Origin: Boseongicola sp.
GTDB lineage: Bacteria; Pseudomonadota; Alphaproteobacteria; Rhodobacterales; Rhodobacteraceae
Assembly: GCA_014075275.1 (NCBI GenBank)
Contig: CP046179.1
Span: 2,799,932 to 2,863,931, forward strand
Reading direction: 5' to 3'
Length of the DNA: 64,000 nt
A model generated the notes under the pieces. That model did no database searches, was not told the origin of the DNA, and was given only the letters and a program-made list of their open reading frames with translations. This document shows positions 47,511 to 57,155 of this stretch, piece after piece. Every line of letters begins with the position of its first letter. The first letter of the stretch is position 1. The translations under genes and the position numbers were made by a program.

Positions 47511-48075
47511 ATCCGCGCATCTTATGATGCAGCAAGATCGGCACGACCAAGTCTTCTTCATCAACCAGATGTCGGCCCAGAAAGCCTTCGATCTCGGTCG
47601 CGGTGTCGTGCAGCCCACCGGCTTCTTCCTTGGCCTGTGCTTCGTCCAGATGGATCAGTTTAACCACGCGGTTACCGCGCCGGGTAAAGCGATCCAACAC
47701 GTCATCCAGCGCCAGATGGTCGCTTTCCAACGTCTCTAACCCGTCGTCAAAACGCGGATCCGCGGCCGACAATTCGGGGAAGAAAGAATGATCTTCCCAC
47801 CCGTGATGTCCGTGCAGGTTTCGCACCATCAGGTTGCCGAAATACGAAAGTCGGGCGGCAAACTCTTCAGGTGAACGGGTTTTGTCCAGATACAACTCGG
47901 TGTCTGCGCGCACCAATTCTGCAAGTTGGCGGAACATGTCATGGGCCCCCATCCAATTGCGGATCGAGGCGGCGAAGTTCGGGTGATCCGGCCAAGCGTC
48001 GCGCGGATAGTCCCGAAGCAGGGTGCGCATGTCATCAGGCAGCGCGCCCTGTCTAACCGTCAGTGTTTCAGTCAT
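47509..48075 (-). CDS. Hemerythrin HHE-domain protein
   Basis: The 188-residue helical protein has a hemerythrin-like cation-binding layout: His in AHDMFRQLAELV, then NLHGHHGWEDHSFFPELSA, LESDHLALDDVLDRF and FLGRHLVDEEDLVVPILLHHK, giving the spaced His, Glu and Asp ligands of a di-iron site. Such proteins sense or store oxygen, NO or iron, or repair iron centres. It is convergent with ppk2 and has no obvious operon partner. The start is at ATG 48075 (GTG at 48078 is possible). Confidence 0.85.
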   Translation of the reverse strand: MTETLTVRQGALPDDMRTLLRDYPRDAWPDHPNFAASIRNWMGAHDMFRQLAELVRADTELYLDKTRSPEEFAARLSYFGNLMVRNLHGHHGWEDHSFFPELSAADPRFDDGLETLESDHLALDDVLDRFTRRGNRVVKLIHLDEAQAKEEAGGLHDTATEIEGFLGRHLVDEEDLVVPILLHHKMRG

Positions 48076-48152
48076 CACGGGAAGGTGTGCTGCCTGTTAC
48101 AATATAACAATTGGCGGTTTTCGCAGGGAATATGTGCGGTAATGTGTGGCGG

Positions 48153-49781
48153 TCAGTGACCGCCCGCCAACATGCCTGTCTTGACTGAATAGTCGGTGGC
48201 AATTTGATAATCCGGGTCATCATCGCTTTCGACGATCAACTGGCCTGCGCGCGACAGGAGCTGGTGACAGTCTTTACTGAGGTGTCTCAGTTGAAGCTCT
48301 TTGCCCGCGGATTTGTATTTGGCAGCAACGGCTTCGATTGCGGTCAGCGCTGATTGGTCAACCACCCGGCTGTCCGCGAAATCGACAATGACGCGCGTAG
48401 GATCGGATTTGGGCTCGAACAGCTCGGTGAAACCTTCAACCGAACCGAAGAACAGAGGGCCTTGCACTTGGTAAACGCGCGCGCCCTCGGGCGTGTCATA
48501 GCGTTTGGCGTGGATACGGGTGGCGTTGTTCCAGGCGTAAGTCAGGGCCGAGACGATGACGCCGACGACAACGGCTGTGGCAAGATCATACATCACGGTG
48601 ACAACCGTCACCAAGACGATGACGGCGGCATCTGAGAAGGGCACGCGGCGCATGATCTTGAACGAGTTCCAGGCAAAGGTGCCGATCACCACCATGAACA
48701 TGACGCCAACCAAGGCGGCCAGTGGGATCTGTTCGATCATTGGCGCAGCGACCACGATAAACAGCAGCAGGAACAGCGCGGCTGAGATGCCTAACAACCG
48801 AGTGCGACCGCCGGATTTCACGTTGATCATCGACTGGCCGATCATGGCGCAACCGCCCATGCCGCCGAAAAAGCCGGTGACAGTATTGGCAGCGCCCTGG
48901 GCGATACATTCCTGACTGGCGCCGCCGCGTTCGCCGGTGATGTCACCAACAAGGTTCAGGGTCAGCAGACTTTCGATCAGGCCAATGGCGGCCAGGATCA
49001 GGGCGTAGGGCAGGATGATCTCGAAGGTTTCCCAATTGAGCGGCACCATGGGGATGTGGAACATCGGCAACCCACCTTCGATCGAGGCAAGATCACCCAC
49101 GCGCGGCACATCAAGGCCGAAGACGATGACCACCAGCGCCACAATTCCGATACCGGCAAGAGGGGCGGGAATGGTCGAGGTGATGCGCGGCATGATCCAG
49201 ATGATCAGCATGGTCGCGACTACAAGGATCAGCATCAGGGACAGGGGCCAGCCGGTCATCCATTCACCGTGGGCTATGCCGTGGCCGGACGCCTCGGCGG
49301 TGCCGGGAACCTGAAACTGGCTGAGTTGGGCAAGAAAGATCACTATTGCTAGGCCGTTTACAAAACCGAGCATGACCGGGTGCGGAACCAAACGGATGAA
49401 CTTGCCCATGCGGAAGATGCCGGCAGCAATCTGGATCAGTCCCATAAGAACGACTGTCGCAAAGAGATACTCGACCCCATGCGTAGCAACCAGCGACACC
49501 ATGACGACGGCCAAAGCGCCCGTTGCACCAGAGATCATGCCGGGGCGGCCACCGAAAACGGCAGTGATCAGGCCAACGATGAAAGCGGCATAAAGACCGA
49601 CCAGCGGGTGAACGCCTGCGACAAAGGCAAATGCCACTGCTTCGGGCACCAATGCCAGTGCCACGGTGAGTCCGGCAAGGATTTCGGTTGGCACTTGCGC
49701 GGTGTTGGTTCTGCGAAAGCGGCCCGGCAAATCGGAAAAAATCGAGCGGCGGGCCAAGGCGGCCATTCTAAGTCTAGTCAC
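48153..49781 (-). CDS. SulP-family anion transporter with C-terminal STAS domain
   Basis: The 542-residue protein has the SulP core: VPTEILAGLTVALALVPEAVAFAFVAGVHPLVGLYAAF, IVGLITAVFGGRPGMISGATGALAVVM and a GGMGGCAMIGQSMINVKSGGRTRL loop, with about 12-14 helices. A STAS domain follows from about residue 435 (VYQVQGPLFFGSVEGFTELF, VIVDFADSRVVDQSALTAIEAV). SulP proteins move sulfate, bicarbonate or other anions, often with sodium. The GTG start at 49781 has AGGA six bases upstream. The substrate is not determined; the BicA-like bicarbonate group is possible. Confidence 0.92.
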   Translation of the reverse strand: MTRLRMAALARRSIFSDLPGRFRRTNTAQVPTEILAGLTVALALVPEAVAFAFVAGVHPLVGLYAAFIVGLITAVFGGRPGMISGATGALAVVMVSLVATHGVEYLFATVVLMGLIQIAAGIFRMGKFIRLVPHPVMLGFVNGLAIVIFLAQLSQFQVPGTAEASGHGIAHGEWMTGWPLSLMLILVVATMLIIWIMPRITSTIPAPLAGIGIVALVVIVFGLDVPRVGDLASIEGGLPMFHIPMVPLNWETFEIILPYALILAAIGLIESLLTLNLVGDITGERGGASQECIAQGAANTVTGFFGGMGGCAMIGQSMINVKSGGRTRLLGISAALFLLLFIVVAAPMIEQIPLAALVGVMFMVVIGTFAWNSFKIMRRVPFSDAAVIVLVTVVTVMYDLATAVVVGVIVSALTYAWNNATRIHAKRYDTPEGARVYQVQGPLFFGSVEGFTELFEPKSDPTRVIVDFADSRVVDQSALTAIEAVAAKYKSAGKELQLRHLSKDCHQLLSRAGQLIVESDDDPDYQIATDYSVKTGMLAGGH

Positions 49782-50004
49782 AATTTGTCCTGGAGCTGGT
49801 CTTTTGTTAGCGCTCGCCTACCACATAAATCGCTGGATGCACGTGCATTCTGGGCATGGCCGCCCTGCTGTGACTGCAAAACCTCTTTTATGGTTAAGCG
49901 GCTTGATCTTGGCTGCTGGCCGTTCGTAGTTTTGCGGGCTGCAATGCGGGGTCGTTGACCTCGGCCAGTGGCCAGAACACGGTGCAACAACGGAGATCGG
50001 CAAA

Positions 50005-50670
50005 ATGCACATCGGATTAATTGGCGGGATCGGGCCTGCTGCGACGGTCGCCTACTACACAGCGCTTGTCGCCAAGTTCAAAGCTGCCGGGGTGCCGTTG
50101 GAGCTGACGATTGTGCATGCAGATGTCGGCGTTTTGATCGCCAACGCGGGAGCCGAAGCAAAAGACGCGCAGGCCGAAATCTTTGCCGGTCATTTGCGGC
50201 AACTTCAGGGGGCAGGATGCGACGTGGCGTCGATCACGGCACTGACCGGGCATTTCTGTTTTGCCGAGACCGAAGCGATCTCGCCCTTACCGCTGGCCAG
50301 CGCGGTTGCCCCGATTGACCAGTATTGTGCAACCGAGGGTATCAGTGCTGTCGGCCTTCTTGGCAGTCCGGCTGTGTTGGGATCTCGTCTGTTTGGACAG
50401 ATCACCGCCGCCGAGACGTTGGTCCCGGCGGGAGATCTTGACGCGCTGGGCGCGGCCTATCTTGAGGTTGCTACGACCGGCATTTGCAGCGATGCGACGC
50501 GCAGGATGTTTTTCGAGGCGGGCCGTCAGATGGTGGAAGATCAAGGCGCGGATGCGGTGTTGTTGGCGGGCACTGATTTAGGGCTGGCGTTTGACGGGCG
50601 GGATCCCGGATATCGGGTGATTGATGCATTGGACGTTCATGTCGCGGCATTGCTTGATATGGCGCACTGA
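50005..50670 (+). CDS. Aspartate/glutamate racemase-family protein lacking both catalytic cysteines
   Basis: The 221-residue protein has the family start (MHIGLIGGIGPAATVAYYTAL) and overall two-domain length. The first catalytic Cys motif, usually (A/P)CNTAH, is here ITALTGH, with Ala79 in the Cys position. The second, usually GCTE, is AGTD, with Gly189 in the Cys position. Two-base racemisation as known for the family should therefore be impossible. It may be a pseudoenzyme, a lyase/isomerase of the wider family, or a binding protein. It lies in front of a convergent AraC-type gene. Confidence 0.8.
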   Translation: MHIGLIGGIGPAATVAYYTALVAKFKAAGVPLELTIVHADVGVLIANAGAEAKDAQAEIFAGHLRQLQGAGCDVASITALTGHFCFAETEAISPLPLASAVAPIDQYCATEGISAVGLLGSPAVLGSRLFGQITAAETLVPAGDLDALGAAYLEVATTGICSDATRRMFFEAGRQMVEDQGADAVLLAGTDLGLAFDGRDPGYRVIDALDVHVAALLDMAH

Positions 50671-51420
50671 CTAAAGCTGGGCGCGAAATTCTGTCGGGGT
50701 CATGTCGGCGAAAGCCAGAAAAGCGCGATTGAAGGCGCTGAGCGAGGCATAGCCGCACTCCCCGGCGACTTGGATGATTGACGTGTCGGGCATGCCCAAA
50801 AGTTCAATGGCACGGATCATCCTCAGCCGGGTCAGGGTTTGCGCCCAAGTCGCGCCAAGTTCTTCTGAAAACCTGCGCTGCATTGTGCGTTCAGACATAG
50901 CAGCGGCTTTGGCAATCTCGGGAGCAGTGATAGCGCCAGTCAACGCGGCTTCAGTGGCTTCTACTGCCCGCATTAATGCGGGATCACTCGCCGTTGGCCG
51001 GGTCACGTCAACCGACGATTCCGCAAGTGCCGCACAGGTATCAAGAAGGGCGCGAAAGAAGGCCGTCGCCCGCTCTGGCTGTGCAGCATTCTTACCCCAA
51101 TCCCGGCAATGGCTGATCATTTCGCGTGTCAGCGGAGACATTTGTATGACCGTCGTTTGGTCTGGAAAAGTCGAGCAAATCCCGGGCCGCGACAGAACCG
51201 AACAACTGGTGACTGGTCGCTGTATTTCGACCTTGAATTCAGTTTTGGCCGGAATCCACGCGGCAAAGGATGGCGGCAAGAGCCAGCGTTTGTCGCCCAC
51301 CTCTAACCGCAATGCTCCCGCGACAGCGTAGAGCAGATAGTCACGGTCAAACGCCGCATCCAATGGTGGGCGCGGCGCGATGTCCTGAAAGAAGCAATAG
51401 GCATCTGGTTCGGCGGTCAT
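50671..51420 (-). CDS. AraC-family transcriptional regulator (cupin N-terminus)
   Basis: The 249-residue protein has an AraC-type cupin sensor (DYLLYAVAGALRLEVGDKRWLLPPSFAAWIPA) and the two helix-turn-helix motifs at its end (ITAPEIAKAAAMSERTMQRRFSEELG; IIQVAGECGYASLSAFNRAFLAFADMTPTEFR). It follows the ABM-domain gene by four bases on the same strand. The effector is unknown. Confidence 0.9.
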   Translation of the reverse strand: MTAEPDAYCFFQDIAPRPPLDAAFDRDYLLYAVAGALRLEVGDKRWLLPPSFAAWIPAKTEFKVEIQRPVTSCSVLSRPGICSTFPDQTTVIQMSPLTREMISHCRDWGKNAAQPERATAFFRALLDTCAALAESSVDVTRPTASDPALMRAVEATEAALTGAITAPEIAKAAAMSERTMQRRFSEELGATWAQTLTRLRMIRAIELLGMPDTSIIQVAGECGYASLSAFNRAFLAFADMTPTEFRAQL

Positions 51421-51423
51421 GCC

Positions 51424-51705
51424 TTAGACGCTATCAACCTCGGCCACAGTCGTCACGGGCGGTCCATTCATAAGGGGCATCAGGCCCTGACCAAGTGCGG
51501 CGAATGTATCGCTGGTCCGGTAGGCTTCGAAGTCCTCGGGGGATTCCCATTGCTGAACGATAGCGATGCTGTCGTCCTGAGATCCACAATAGATTTGATA
51601 GGTGGAACAGCCAGCCATGGCGCGAACGGAATCGGCCTGGACGTTGAAGAGAGATACGGCGGTATCGGCTTCGGTGACTTTGGCTTCGACGGTGATCAGT
51701 TTCAT
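51424..51705 (-). CDS. Antibiotic-biosynthesis-monooxygenase (ABM) domain protein
   Basis: The 93-residue protein has the ABM fold pattern: TVEAKVTEADTAVSLF, a long helix, AGCSTYQIYCGSQDDSIAIVQQWESPEDFEAYRTSDTFAALGQGL. The YQIY and EW-like WES segments are typical of YgiN-type quinol monooxygenases and related small oxygenases. AAAGGA precedes the ATG. It is co-transcribed with the AraC-type regulator. Confidence 0.85.
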   Translation of the reverse strand: MKLITVEAKVTEADTAVSLFNVQADSVRAMAGCSTYQIYCGSQDDSIAIVQQWESPEDFEAYRTSDTFAALGQGLMPLMNGPPVTTVAEVDSV

Positions 51706-51810
51706 GGTGTTTCCTTTGCTGCTAGGAAACGGTTTAGCGCGGTTTGATCATGGCGGTCTGACGATGGTTCGTCAATCACGCGCCCGAAAGCGCCAAAAGG
51801 CTGGTCAATA

Positions 51811-52176
51811 CTAGGGCAGTTGAACAATCACGCAGTGGAAGTCGTCATCGCTGATGACCTCGGTATGATGACCTTTGCCGGTGCGATCTTCCATATGCCA
51901 GACATCACCTTTGGCGATGACACGCGCCCCGCCATCACTGGCTGTGACTCGCGCAGCACCTGCCATACAGATCAGCTTTTGCCGCACGGGCGTCGGGTGA
52001 ATCGGTTCGTTCCAGCCCGCGCGAAGGCGCAGGAAAACCAACTGACTGGCGGCTTCAGGCTCCGAAATTTAAATGCCCTGCGCGGGCGGGGCAAAGACGC
52101 GCTCCTCAAGAACGACTTCCACGTCAGCCCAGTGGGACTCGCCGTTCTCGTCGGAATAGAGCTTGTGGTACTTCAT
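51811..52176 (-). pseudogene. Cupin-domain protein interrupted by an in-frame stop
   Basis: From an ATG at 52176 the frame reads MKYHKLYSDENGESHWADVE through FAPPAQGI for 35 codons, then TAA at 52071-52069. It continues cleanly as ISEPEAASQLVFLRLRAGWNEPIHPTPVRQKL and on to 51811, with a cupin-type GDVWHMEDRTGKGHHTEV segment. The total of 122 codons suits a small single-domain cupin. A G-to-T change from GAA would explain the stop. The ATG lies four bases after the pepF stop, so it belonged to that transcript. Function beyond a small cupin is unknown. Confidence 0.8.
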
Positions 52177-52180
52177 GACC

Positions 52181-53987
52181 TCAAGCGTCGTCCATCGCCT
52201 CCAACTCGTCAATGAAGCCCGAAATCATGGAAAGACCCTTGTCCCAGAAGGCCGGATCCGAGGCGTCCAGGCCGAACGGCGCAAGCAACTCTTTGTGGTG
52301 CTTTGAACCACCGGCATTCAGCATGTCGAAATACTTGGTCTGGAAGTTTGGGTCGCCCTCTTCGTAAACCGCATAAAGCGCGTTCACCAAGCCGTCGCCA
52401 AAGGCGTAAGCATAGACATAGAACGGCGAATGCACGAAATGCGGGATGTAGGCCCAGAAGGTGTCATAGCCTTCGACGAAATCAAACGCGGGCCCCAGGC
52501 TTTCGCCTTGAACCGACATCCACAGCGCACCGATATCGTCAGGCGTAAGCTCCCCTTCGCGGCGTGCATCGTGCAGTTTGCATTCGAAGTCATAGAACGC
52601 GATCTGCCGGACAACCGTGTTGATCATATCCTCGACCTTACCGGCCAAAAGCACCTTCTTTTCAGCCGCGCTTGGGGCGTTTTCCAGCAGGCGACGGAAG
52701 GTCAGCATCTCGCCAAAGACCGAGGCTGTTTCCGCCAATGTCAGAGGAGTCGAGGCCAATAGCTCGCCTTGTCCCGCCGCAAGCCGCTGATGCACGCCGT
52801 GTCCCAGCTCATGCGCCAATGTCATGACATCCCGGGGTTTGCCGAGGTAGTTCAGCATTACATAGGGGTGCGCGTCGGCGACAGTGGGGTGAGCGAAGGC
52901 ACCGGGCGCTTTGCCGGGCTTAACTGGTGCGTCGATCCATCCATCCGTGAAGAACGGTTCGGCTAGTTTGGCCATTTCGGGATCAAATGCACCATATGCG
53001 GACATGACGGTTTCTTTGGCTTCATCCCAAGCGACAAGTCGGTCGGATTCCATCGGCAACGGCGCATTCCGGTCCCAGACCTGCATCCGGTCCAGCCCAA
53101 GCCACTTGCGCTTCAGCTCGTAATAACGATGTGACAGCTTCGGATAGGCGGCAACGACCGCGTTGCGCAGCGCCTCGACCACCTCGGGTTCGACATGGTT
53201 CGACAGATGACGACCCGTCTGCGGCGTCGGCATTCCACGCCAGCGGTCCTCGATCTCTTTCTCTTTGGCCAGGGTGTTATGGATGCGCGAGAAAATCTTG
53301 GTGTTGTCGCTGAAAACGCGAACTAGTTCGCGTGTCGCGGTCCTGATCGGTCAGGTCGTTCAAAGTTGCTTCGAGACCGCGGGTCTCATCACCAATGGTG
53401 AACTCCAGCCCGGCGATGGTTTCATCGAACAGCCGGTTCCAGGCGGCGGCCCCGACGGTAGACTGGTCGTGCAGGAATTTCTCCAATTCGTCCGACAGCT
53501 GGTAGGGCCGCATCGAGCGCATGCGGTCAAAGATCGGTTTATAGCGTGCTAAATCTGCTTTCGCCGCGAACCAGCCCTCCAGAGTTTCGTCTTCGATACG
53601 GTTCACTTCCAGCGAGAAGAACACCAGCGGGGTAGTGAAAACCGTGACCCGATCCTGTGCATCTGACATCGCCTTGGCGCGTTCGGCGTCGGTCGTGTTC
53701 TGGTAATAGCGCAACCCGACAAAGGACATGATGCGCCCGGCGATCAGATCAATCTTTTCGTAGGACAGCACACATTCCAGCATCCCAACGGCATCCAGAC
53801 CAGCCAGTTTGCCCTCATATGACTCTGCAAACTTGGCACAGGCCTCTTCCAACCACGCCATATCGCGGGCCAGTTCTGGCGCATCCGGGCTGGTATAGAG
53901 GTCACTCAGGTCCCACTCGGGCAGATCTCCTAGATCGCTGGCACCAGCGGTATTGGCATCATAAGTAGGGGTCGGATCGAAGCGCAT
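52181..53987 (-). pseudogene. pepF: Oligoendopeptidase F, M3 family, frameshifted
   Basis: The N-terminal part starts at ATG 53987 (AAGGA eight bases upstream; DPTPTYDANTAGASDLGDLPEWDLSDLY) and reads in frame to LTDQDRDTR, then goes into nonsense and stops near 53277. From about 53330 downwards the correct continuation (VFSDNTKIFSRIHNTLAKEKEIEDRW) is in another frame. It carries the M3 zinc site LAHELGHGVHQRLA and the C-terminal GLDASDPAFWDKGLSMI. Restoring two bases (CG, in an ACGCGAACT context) joins the halves as a roughly 600-residue enzyme, normal for PepF. It would cleave peptides in the cytosol. As written it is inactive. Confidence 0.88.
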
Positions 53988-54185
53988 GAAAATGTCCTTT
54001 GAGCTGCTGTGCATGACATAAGATGGCCCCCCTACCCGGTGCAAGGTGGATCGCCGATGGTGAATTACTTCTTTTGTCCGAAAATACTTCGGGGGAGCGC
54101 GTAAAGCGCGGGGGCAGAGCCCAAATACGAAATTTTTTGCAAAAAAATTTCCCTGAATTTCTTACGTAAAGAAATTCGACGGCGC

Positions 54186-55760
54186 TCAATCAGTAATCAA
54201 GGCTTTCAGGTCCGCCAGGGTGCCTGATTGCTCGACGGATTGATCTTGCTGCCATCGCAATGCGCGGGGGTTCTTCAGGACGATCCCTGATTTTCGCCGC
54301 CCGTTTTCCTGGATCGAATCAAATGCCACTTCGAATACCTGGTGTGGATTGACGGAATGCACAGGCCCGAACCGCTCCCGCGTGTTGTCGCGAACCCAGG
54401 CAGAGATCCTGTCGATCTCTGCAACCATCAGACCAGAATCGACCTTTGCAACAGGTACCAATTCCGGACCGTCCCATACGCCAAGAGTAAATTCAAAAAC
54501 CCGGCCAGAGCTCCGACCATTCCGAAACTGCGCATAAAGCAACACAGCATCCACTAGCAAAGGGGCGACTTTCCATTGCAGCCAACCTCCATCTTTGTAG
54601 CGGCTAACGCGCCGCTTCAGCGTCAAACCATCGGCCCCGACATTGCGCGCATGGCCGTGATGAACCGCCAATCCAGGCCAATCCTCGAAATCCAGGCGGC
54701 GCGAGATGCGCAGCGGTGCTACCGTCGGGACGCTCTGCATGATCTCTTCCAACTTACCGCGACGGTTTTCCAAGACATGCGACTGCAAGTCGTCGCCGCC
54801 AGCCTTCAGCACATCAAAAACCTCAAAGAATGTTGGTGCCGTATGAAGAAGTTTGGTGGTGGCCGACTTTGCTGCCATCCGTTTATCCAACATCGCCCTT
54901 GGCAGTAGCGAGCCATCCGCCCAACACAGAAGCGTGCCATCAAGCACGGTCCCCGGGGCAACACAATCGCGCAGCGTGACAAGTTCTGGAAATCTGCCAG
55001 TTATTATCTCTTCGTAGTCTGACCAAAGTATCAACGCGCGATCTTGAAATATTGCCTGGGCACGTACGCCATCCCATCGATGCTCTGCTACCCAGTCGCT
55101 GGGATCGCCGAGTTCCTCTGGACCACATTCCAAGTCCCCAATAAAAGCGAATGGAACCGGCCTGGAAAAGTCGGCAACCGGATTGGCAGCAGTGAAAAGC
55201 GAACTAAAAGTTGCATCTTCCGGTGTCCATTTGCCGGCCAATCGGTGCGCCAAGACGGCCGCATCCATGCCGGTAAGACTGGAAAGTGCCTGTGGCAAAA
55301 GTTTCTGGGAAACGCTCAAACGAAAGCTGCCGGTGATAAGTTTGTTGAACACGAAGCGTGCGCGCCGGTCCATCTGATCCCAGGCATTAAGGGTCGACCC
55401 CTTTTTGCATGCTTCGTCCATTTCGCCCATAGCGCGAATGGTCTCGATCCAACCCGCCAACGTCCCATCGGTCTGCTCGGCCGGTTGGGGTAAAATCAAT
55501 GCTGATGTCTCGGCCAGATCACCAGCAATCGAATGGCTTTCGTCAAATAGCCAGGCAGGAATGCCCGCATGTTCGGCGGCCCATGTGCGCAACTGAAGAG
55601 ATGTCACACTGCGCTTTGGGCGGTTCCCGGAATATAGCGCGACAGCCCAAAGTCGATCTGCGTCGGGGGCGTTGGTCATATATTGTGCCAAAGCCGCTAT
55701 CTTCTTGGCGGGCTGTTTTGCCTGCTCGATTTCAAAGCATAATTCGGCGAATTGCCTCAT
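54186..55760 (-). CDS. ATP-dependent DNA ligase homologue with lost catalytic residues
   Basis: The 524-residue protein keeps the full layout of the ligases linked to cisplatin-damage repair: an N-terminal helical domain (residues 1-200), the nucleotidyltransferase domain and an OB domain ending FEVAFDSIQENGRRKSGIVLKNPRALRW. Yet the key residues are changed. Motif I, usually KWDG, is Arg228-WDG; DGE is DGT (Thr276); motif IV EGxxxK is DGLTLK (Asp377); and SRTGE is WSDYEE. Motif V WLQWK is kept. The Lys that should carry AMP is therefore absent. The frame is open and long, so the gene is kept rather than decaying. The usual partner exonuclease, helicase and phosphoesterase genes are not beside it. 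Confidence 0.87.
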   Translation of the reverse strand: MRQFAELCFEIEQAKQPAKKIAALAQYMTNAPDADRLWAVALYSGNRPKRSVTSLQLRTWAAEHAGIPAWLFDESHSIAGDLAETSALILPQPAEQTDGTLAGWIETIRAMGEMDEACKKGSTLNAWDQMDRRARFVFNKLITGSFRLSVSQKLLPQALSSLTGMDAAVLAHRLAGKWTPEDATFSSLFTAANPVADFSRPVPFAFIGDLECGPEELGDPSDWVAEHRWDGVRAQAIFQDRALILWSDYEEIITGRFPELVTLRDCVAPGTVLDGTLLCWADGSLLPRAMLDKRMAAKSATTKLLHTAPTFFEVFDVLKAGGDDLQSHVLENRRGKLEEIMQSVPTVAPLRISRRLDFEDWPGLAVHHGHARNVGADGLTLKRRVSRYKDGGWLQWKVAPLLVDAVLLYAQFRNGRSSGRVFEFTLGVWDGPELVPVAKVDSGLMVAEIDRISAWVRDNTRERFGPVHSVNPHQVFEVAFDSIQENGRRKSGIVLKNPRALRWQQDQSVEQSGTLADLKALITD

Positions 55761-55861
55761 CGCTTTGCCCGAAAAATCTCGTCGCCCGGTCTCAACCGCG
55801 CGACGATGTCATTTTGGTGTCTTTGGTTCATCGGGGTAGTCTAGCACGTCGTCAGTTCGGG

Positions 55862-56131
55862 TCACTGGCCACGATTGTTGCGGCTGCCATGCAGTGATGA
55901 GTTGTAGAGCTCTGTGCTGGCGTCCACCGACAATGGCAGGCCGCTGATGCGCTGTGCTTCTTGCCGTGTCACGCCGATATCGTGCAGGATATGCGCGTCC
56001 AGTTCCGCGATTTTCTTTAGACCACGGCGCAGGCGGCGCTGGCGAACACGTTCGGTCAGGCGGCGGGACAGGTCGGCGATTGGGTGGCCCGTACTTTGAG
56101 CCTGGGCGACGAAATAGCTTTGATCAGTCAT
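55862..56131 (-). CDS. DUF1127-domain small protein
   Basis: The 89-residue protein has the Arg-rich DUF1127 helix and motif (RLRRGLKKIAELDAHILHDIGVTRQEAQR). Small DUF1127 proteins can bind RNA in alphaproteobacteria and affect phosphate or stress physiology, so an RNA-linked role is possible. GGAG precedes the ATG. It is divergent from a LysR-type gene that starts about 130 bases away. Confidence 0.87.
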   Translation of the reverse strand: MTDQSYFVAQAQSTGHPIADLSRRLTERVRQRRLRRGLKKIAELDAHILHDIGVTRQEAQRISGLPLSVDASTELYNSSLHGSRNNRGQ

Positions 56132-56264
56132 GTCTTTTCTCCAGTTTCATTTGCGTTCAAAGGCGTCGCGACGGCCTTGAGGTGAATATGGAGACTGGAC
56201 ATGCATCAATCAAACGAATAGATTTGGTTCCATCTTACAGTTTTTTTTGATAGGAGCAAGATCG

Positions 56265-57152
56265 ATGAATGCACCTGTAAGTCAGCAAGTCCCTCTGCTG
56301 GATCTGGACTTGCTGAAAACGCTCGTGGCGATTGCCGACACCGGTAGCTTCTCGGCGGCGGGCGCAGTGGTATTCCGGACGCCATCCGCAATTTCGATGC
56401 AAGTGAAGAAAATCGAAGAGATACTGGAGCGACCCGTTTTCATCCGTGACAGTCGTTCAGTAAGGTTGACGGCTGATGGCGCGTTCCTGCTCGAACATGC
56501 CCGCAGAATGCTGGCGCTGAACCGCGATGCAGTGGCGCGTTTTGTGCAACCTGATGTTCAAGGGGTAGTCCGGATGGGTGCGCCCGATGATCTGGCCGAA
56601 CGGTTCCTGCCGGTCATGTTGCGCAGATTTGCGGATTCGCATCCCGGCGTCACGGTGAACGTTACAGTCGACATGTCGGATCGCAATGTTGCCAAGTATC
56701 TTCAGGGCGAACTAGACCTGACAATCATCACTTGCGACGCGGGATTTGAAGGCGATGAAGAAGCGGAAACACTATATCGCGAGCCATTGGTTTGGGCGGC
56801 TCGCAAAGGTGGATTGGCCGTCGAGCAAACACCTTTGCCCGTAAGTGTATGGGAAGAAGGCTGCGTTTGGCGAAAGGCAGGCATCGGCGGCTTGGACGCC
56901 CAAGGTCGCGCTTGGCGGATCGCCTTTCAAAGCGGAAATATTTCGGGTCAGCGTGCAGCGATATTGGCCGATTTGGCAATTGCACCCCTGCCGAAGTCGT
57001 CTATTGGCGGCGACATAATTGAAGCACCGGCAAAATATGGGCTGCCGGCACTTCCAAAGTATTCACTTGGCATGTTGCACGGTCGAAACGGCAATCCGGC
57101 GGTTTCCGCCGCCGTAGATCATCTCCGCGCCAGCTTTTCCGGCGCGGCCTGA
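56265..57152 (+). CDS. LysR-family transcriptional regulator
   Basis: The 295-residue protein starts at the ATG at 56265, which follows AGGAG. It has the winged helix-turn-helix (LDLDLLKTLVAIADTGSFSAAGAVVFRTPSAISMQVKKIEEILERPVF) and a co-inducer domain (GVVRMGAPDDLAERFLPVMLRRFADSHPGV). It is divergent from the DUF1127 gene, its likely target, and intact. I recall such LysR and DUF1127 neighbours in related bacteria but cannot name the signal. Confidence 0.92.
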   Translation: MNAPVSQQVPLLDLDLLKTLVAIADTGSFSAAGAVVFRTPSAISMQVKKIEEILERPVFIRDSRSVRLTADGAFLLEHARRMLALNRDAVARFVQPDVQGVVRMGAPDDLAERFLPVMLRRFADSHPGVTVNVTVDMSDRNVAKYLQGELDLTIITCDAGFEGDEEAETLYREPLVWAARKGGLAVEQTPLPVSVWEEGCVWRKAGIGGLDAQGRAWRIAFQSGNISGQRAAILADLAIAPLPKSSIGGDIIEAPAKYGLPALPKYSLGMLHGRNGNPAVSAAVDHLRASFSGAA

Positions 57153-57155
57153 TCT

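Noticed and set aside
55760..55834. 24-codon frame (MNQRHQNDIVARLRPG) ending in an ATGA overlap with the ligase-like gene
   Set aside because: Too short and without a family to call a gene; it could be a vestige of a former upstream partner or a leader peptide.
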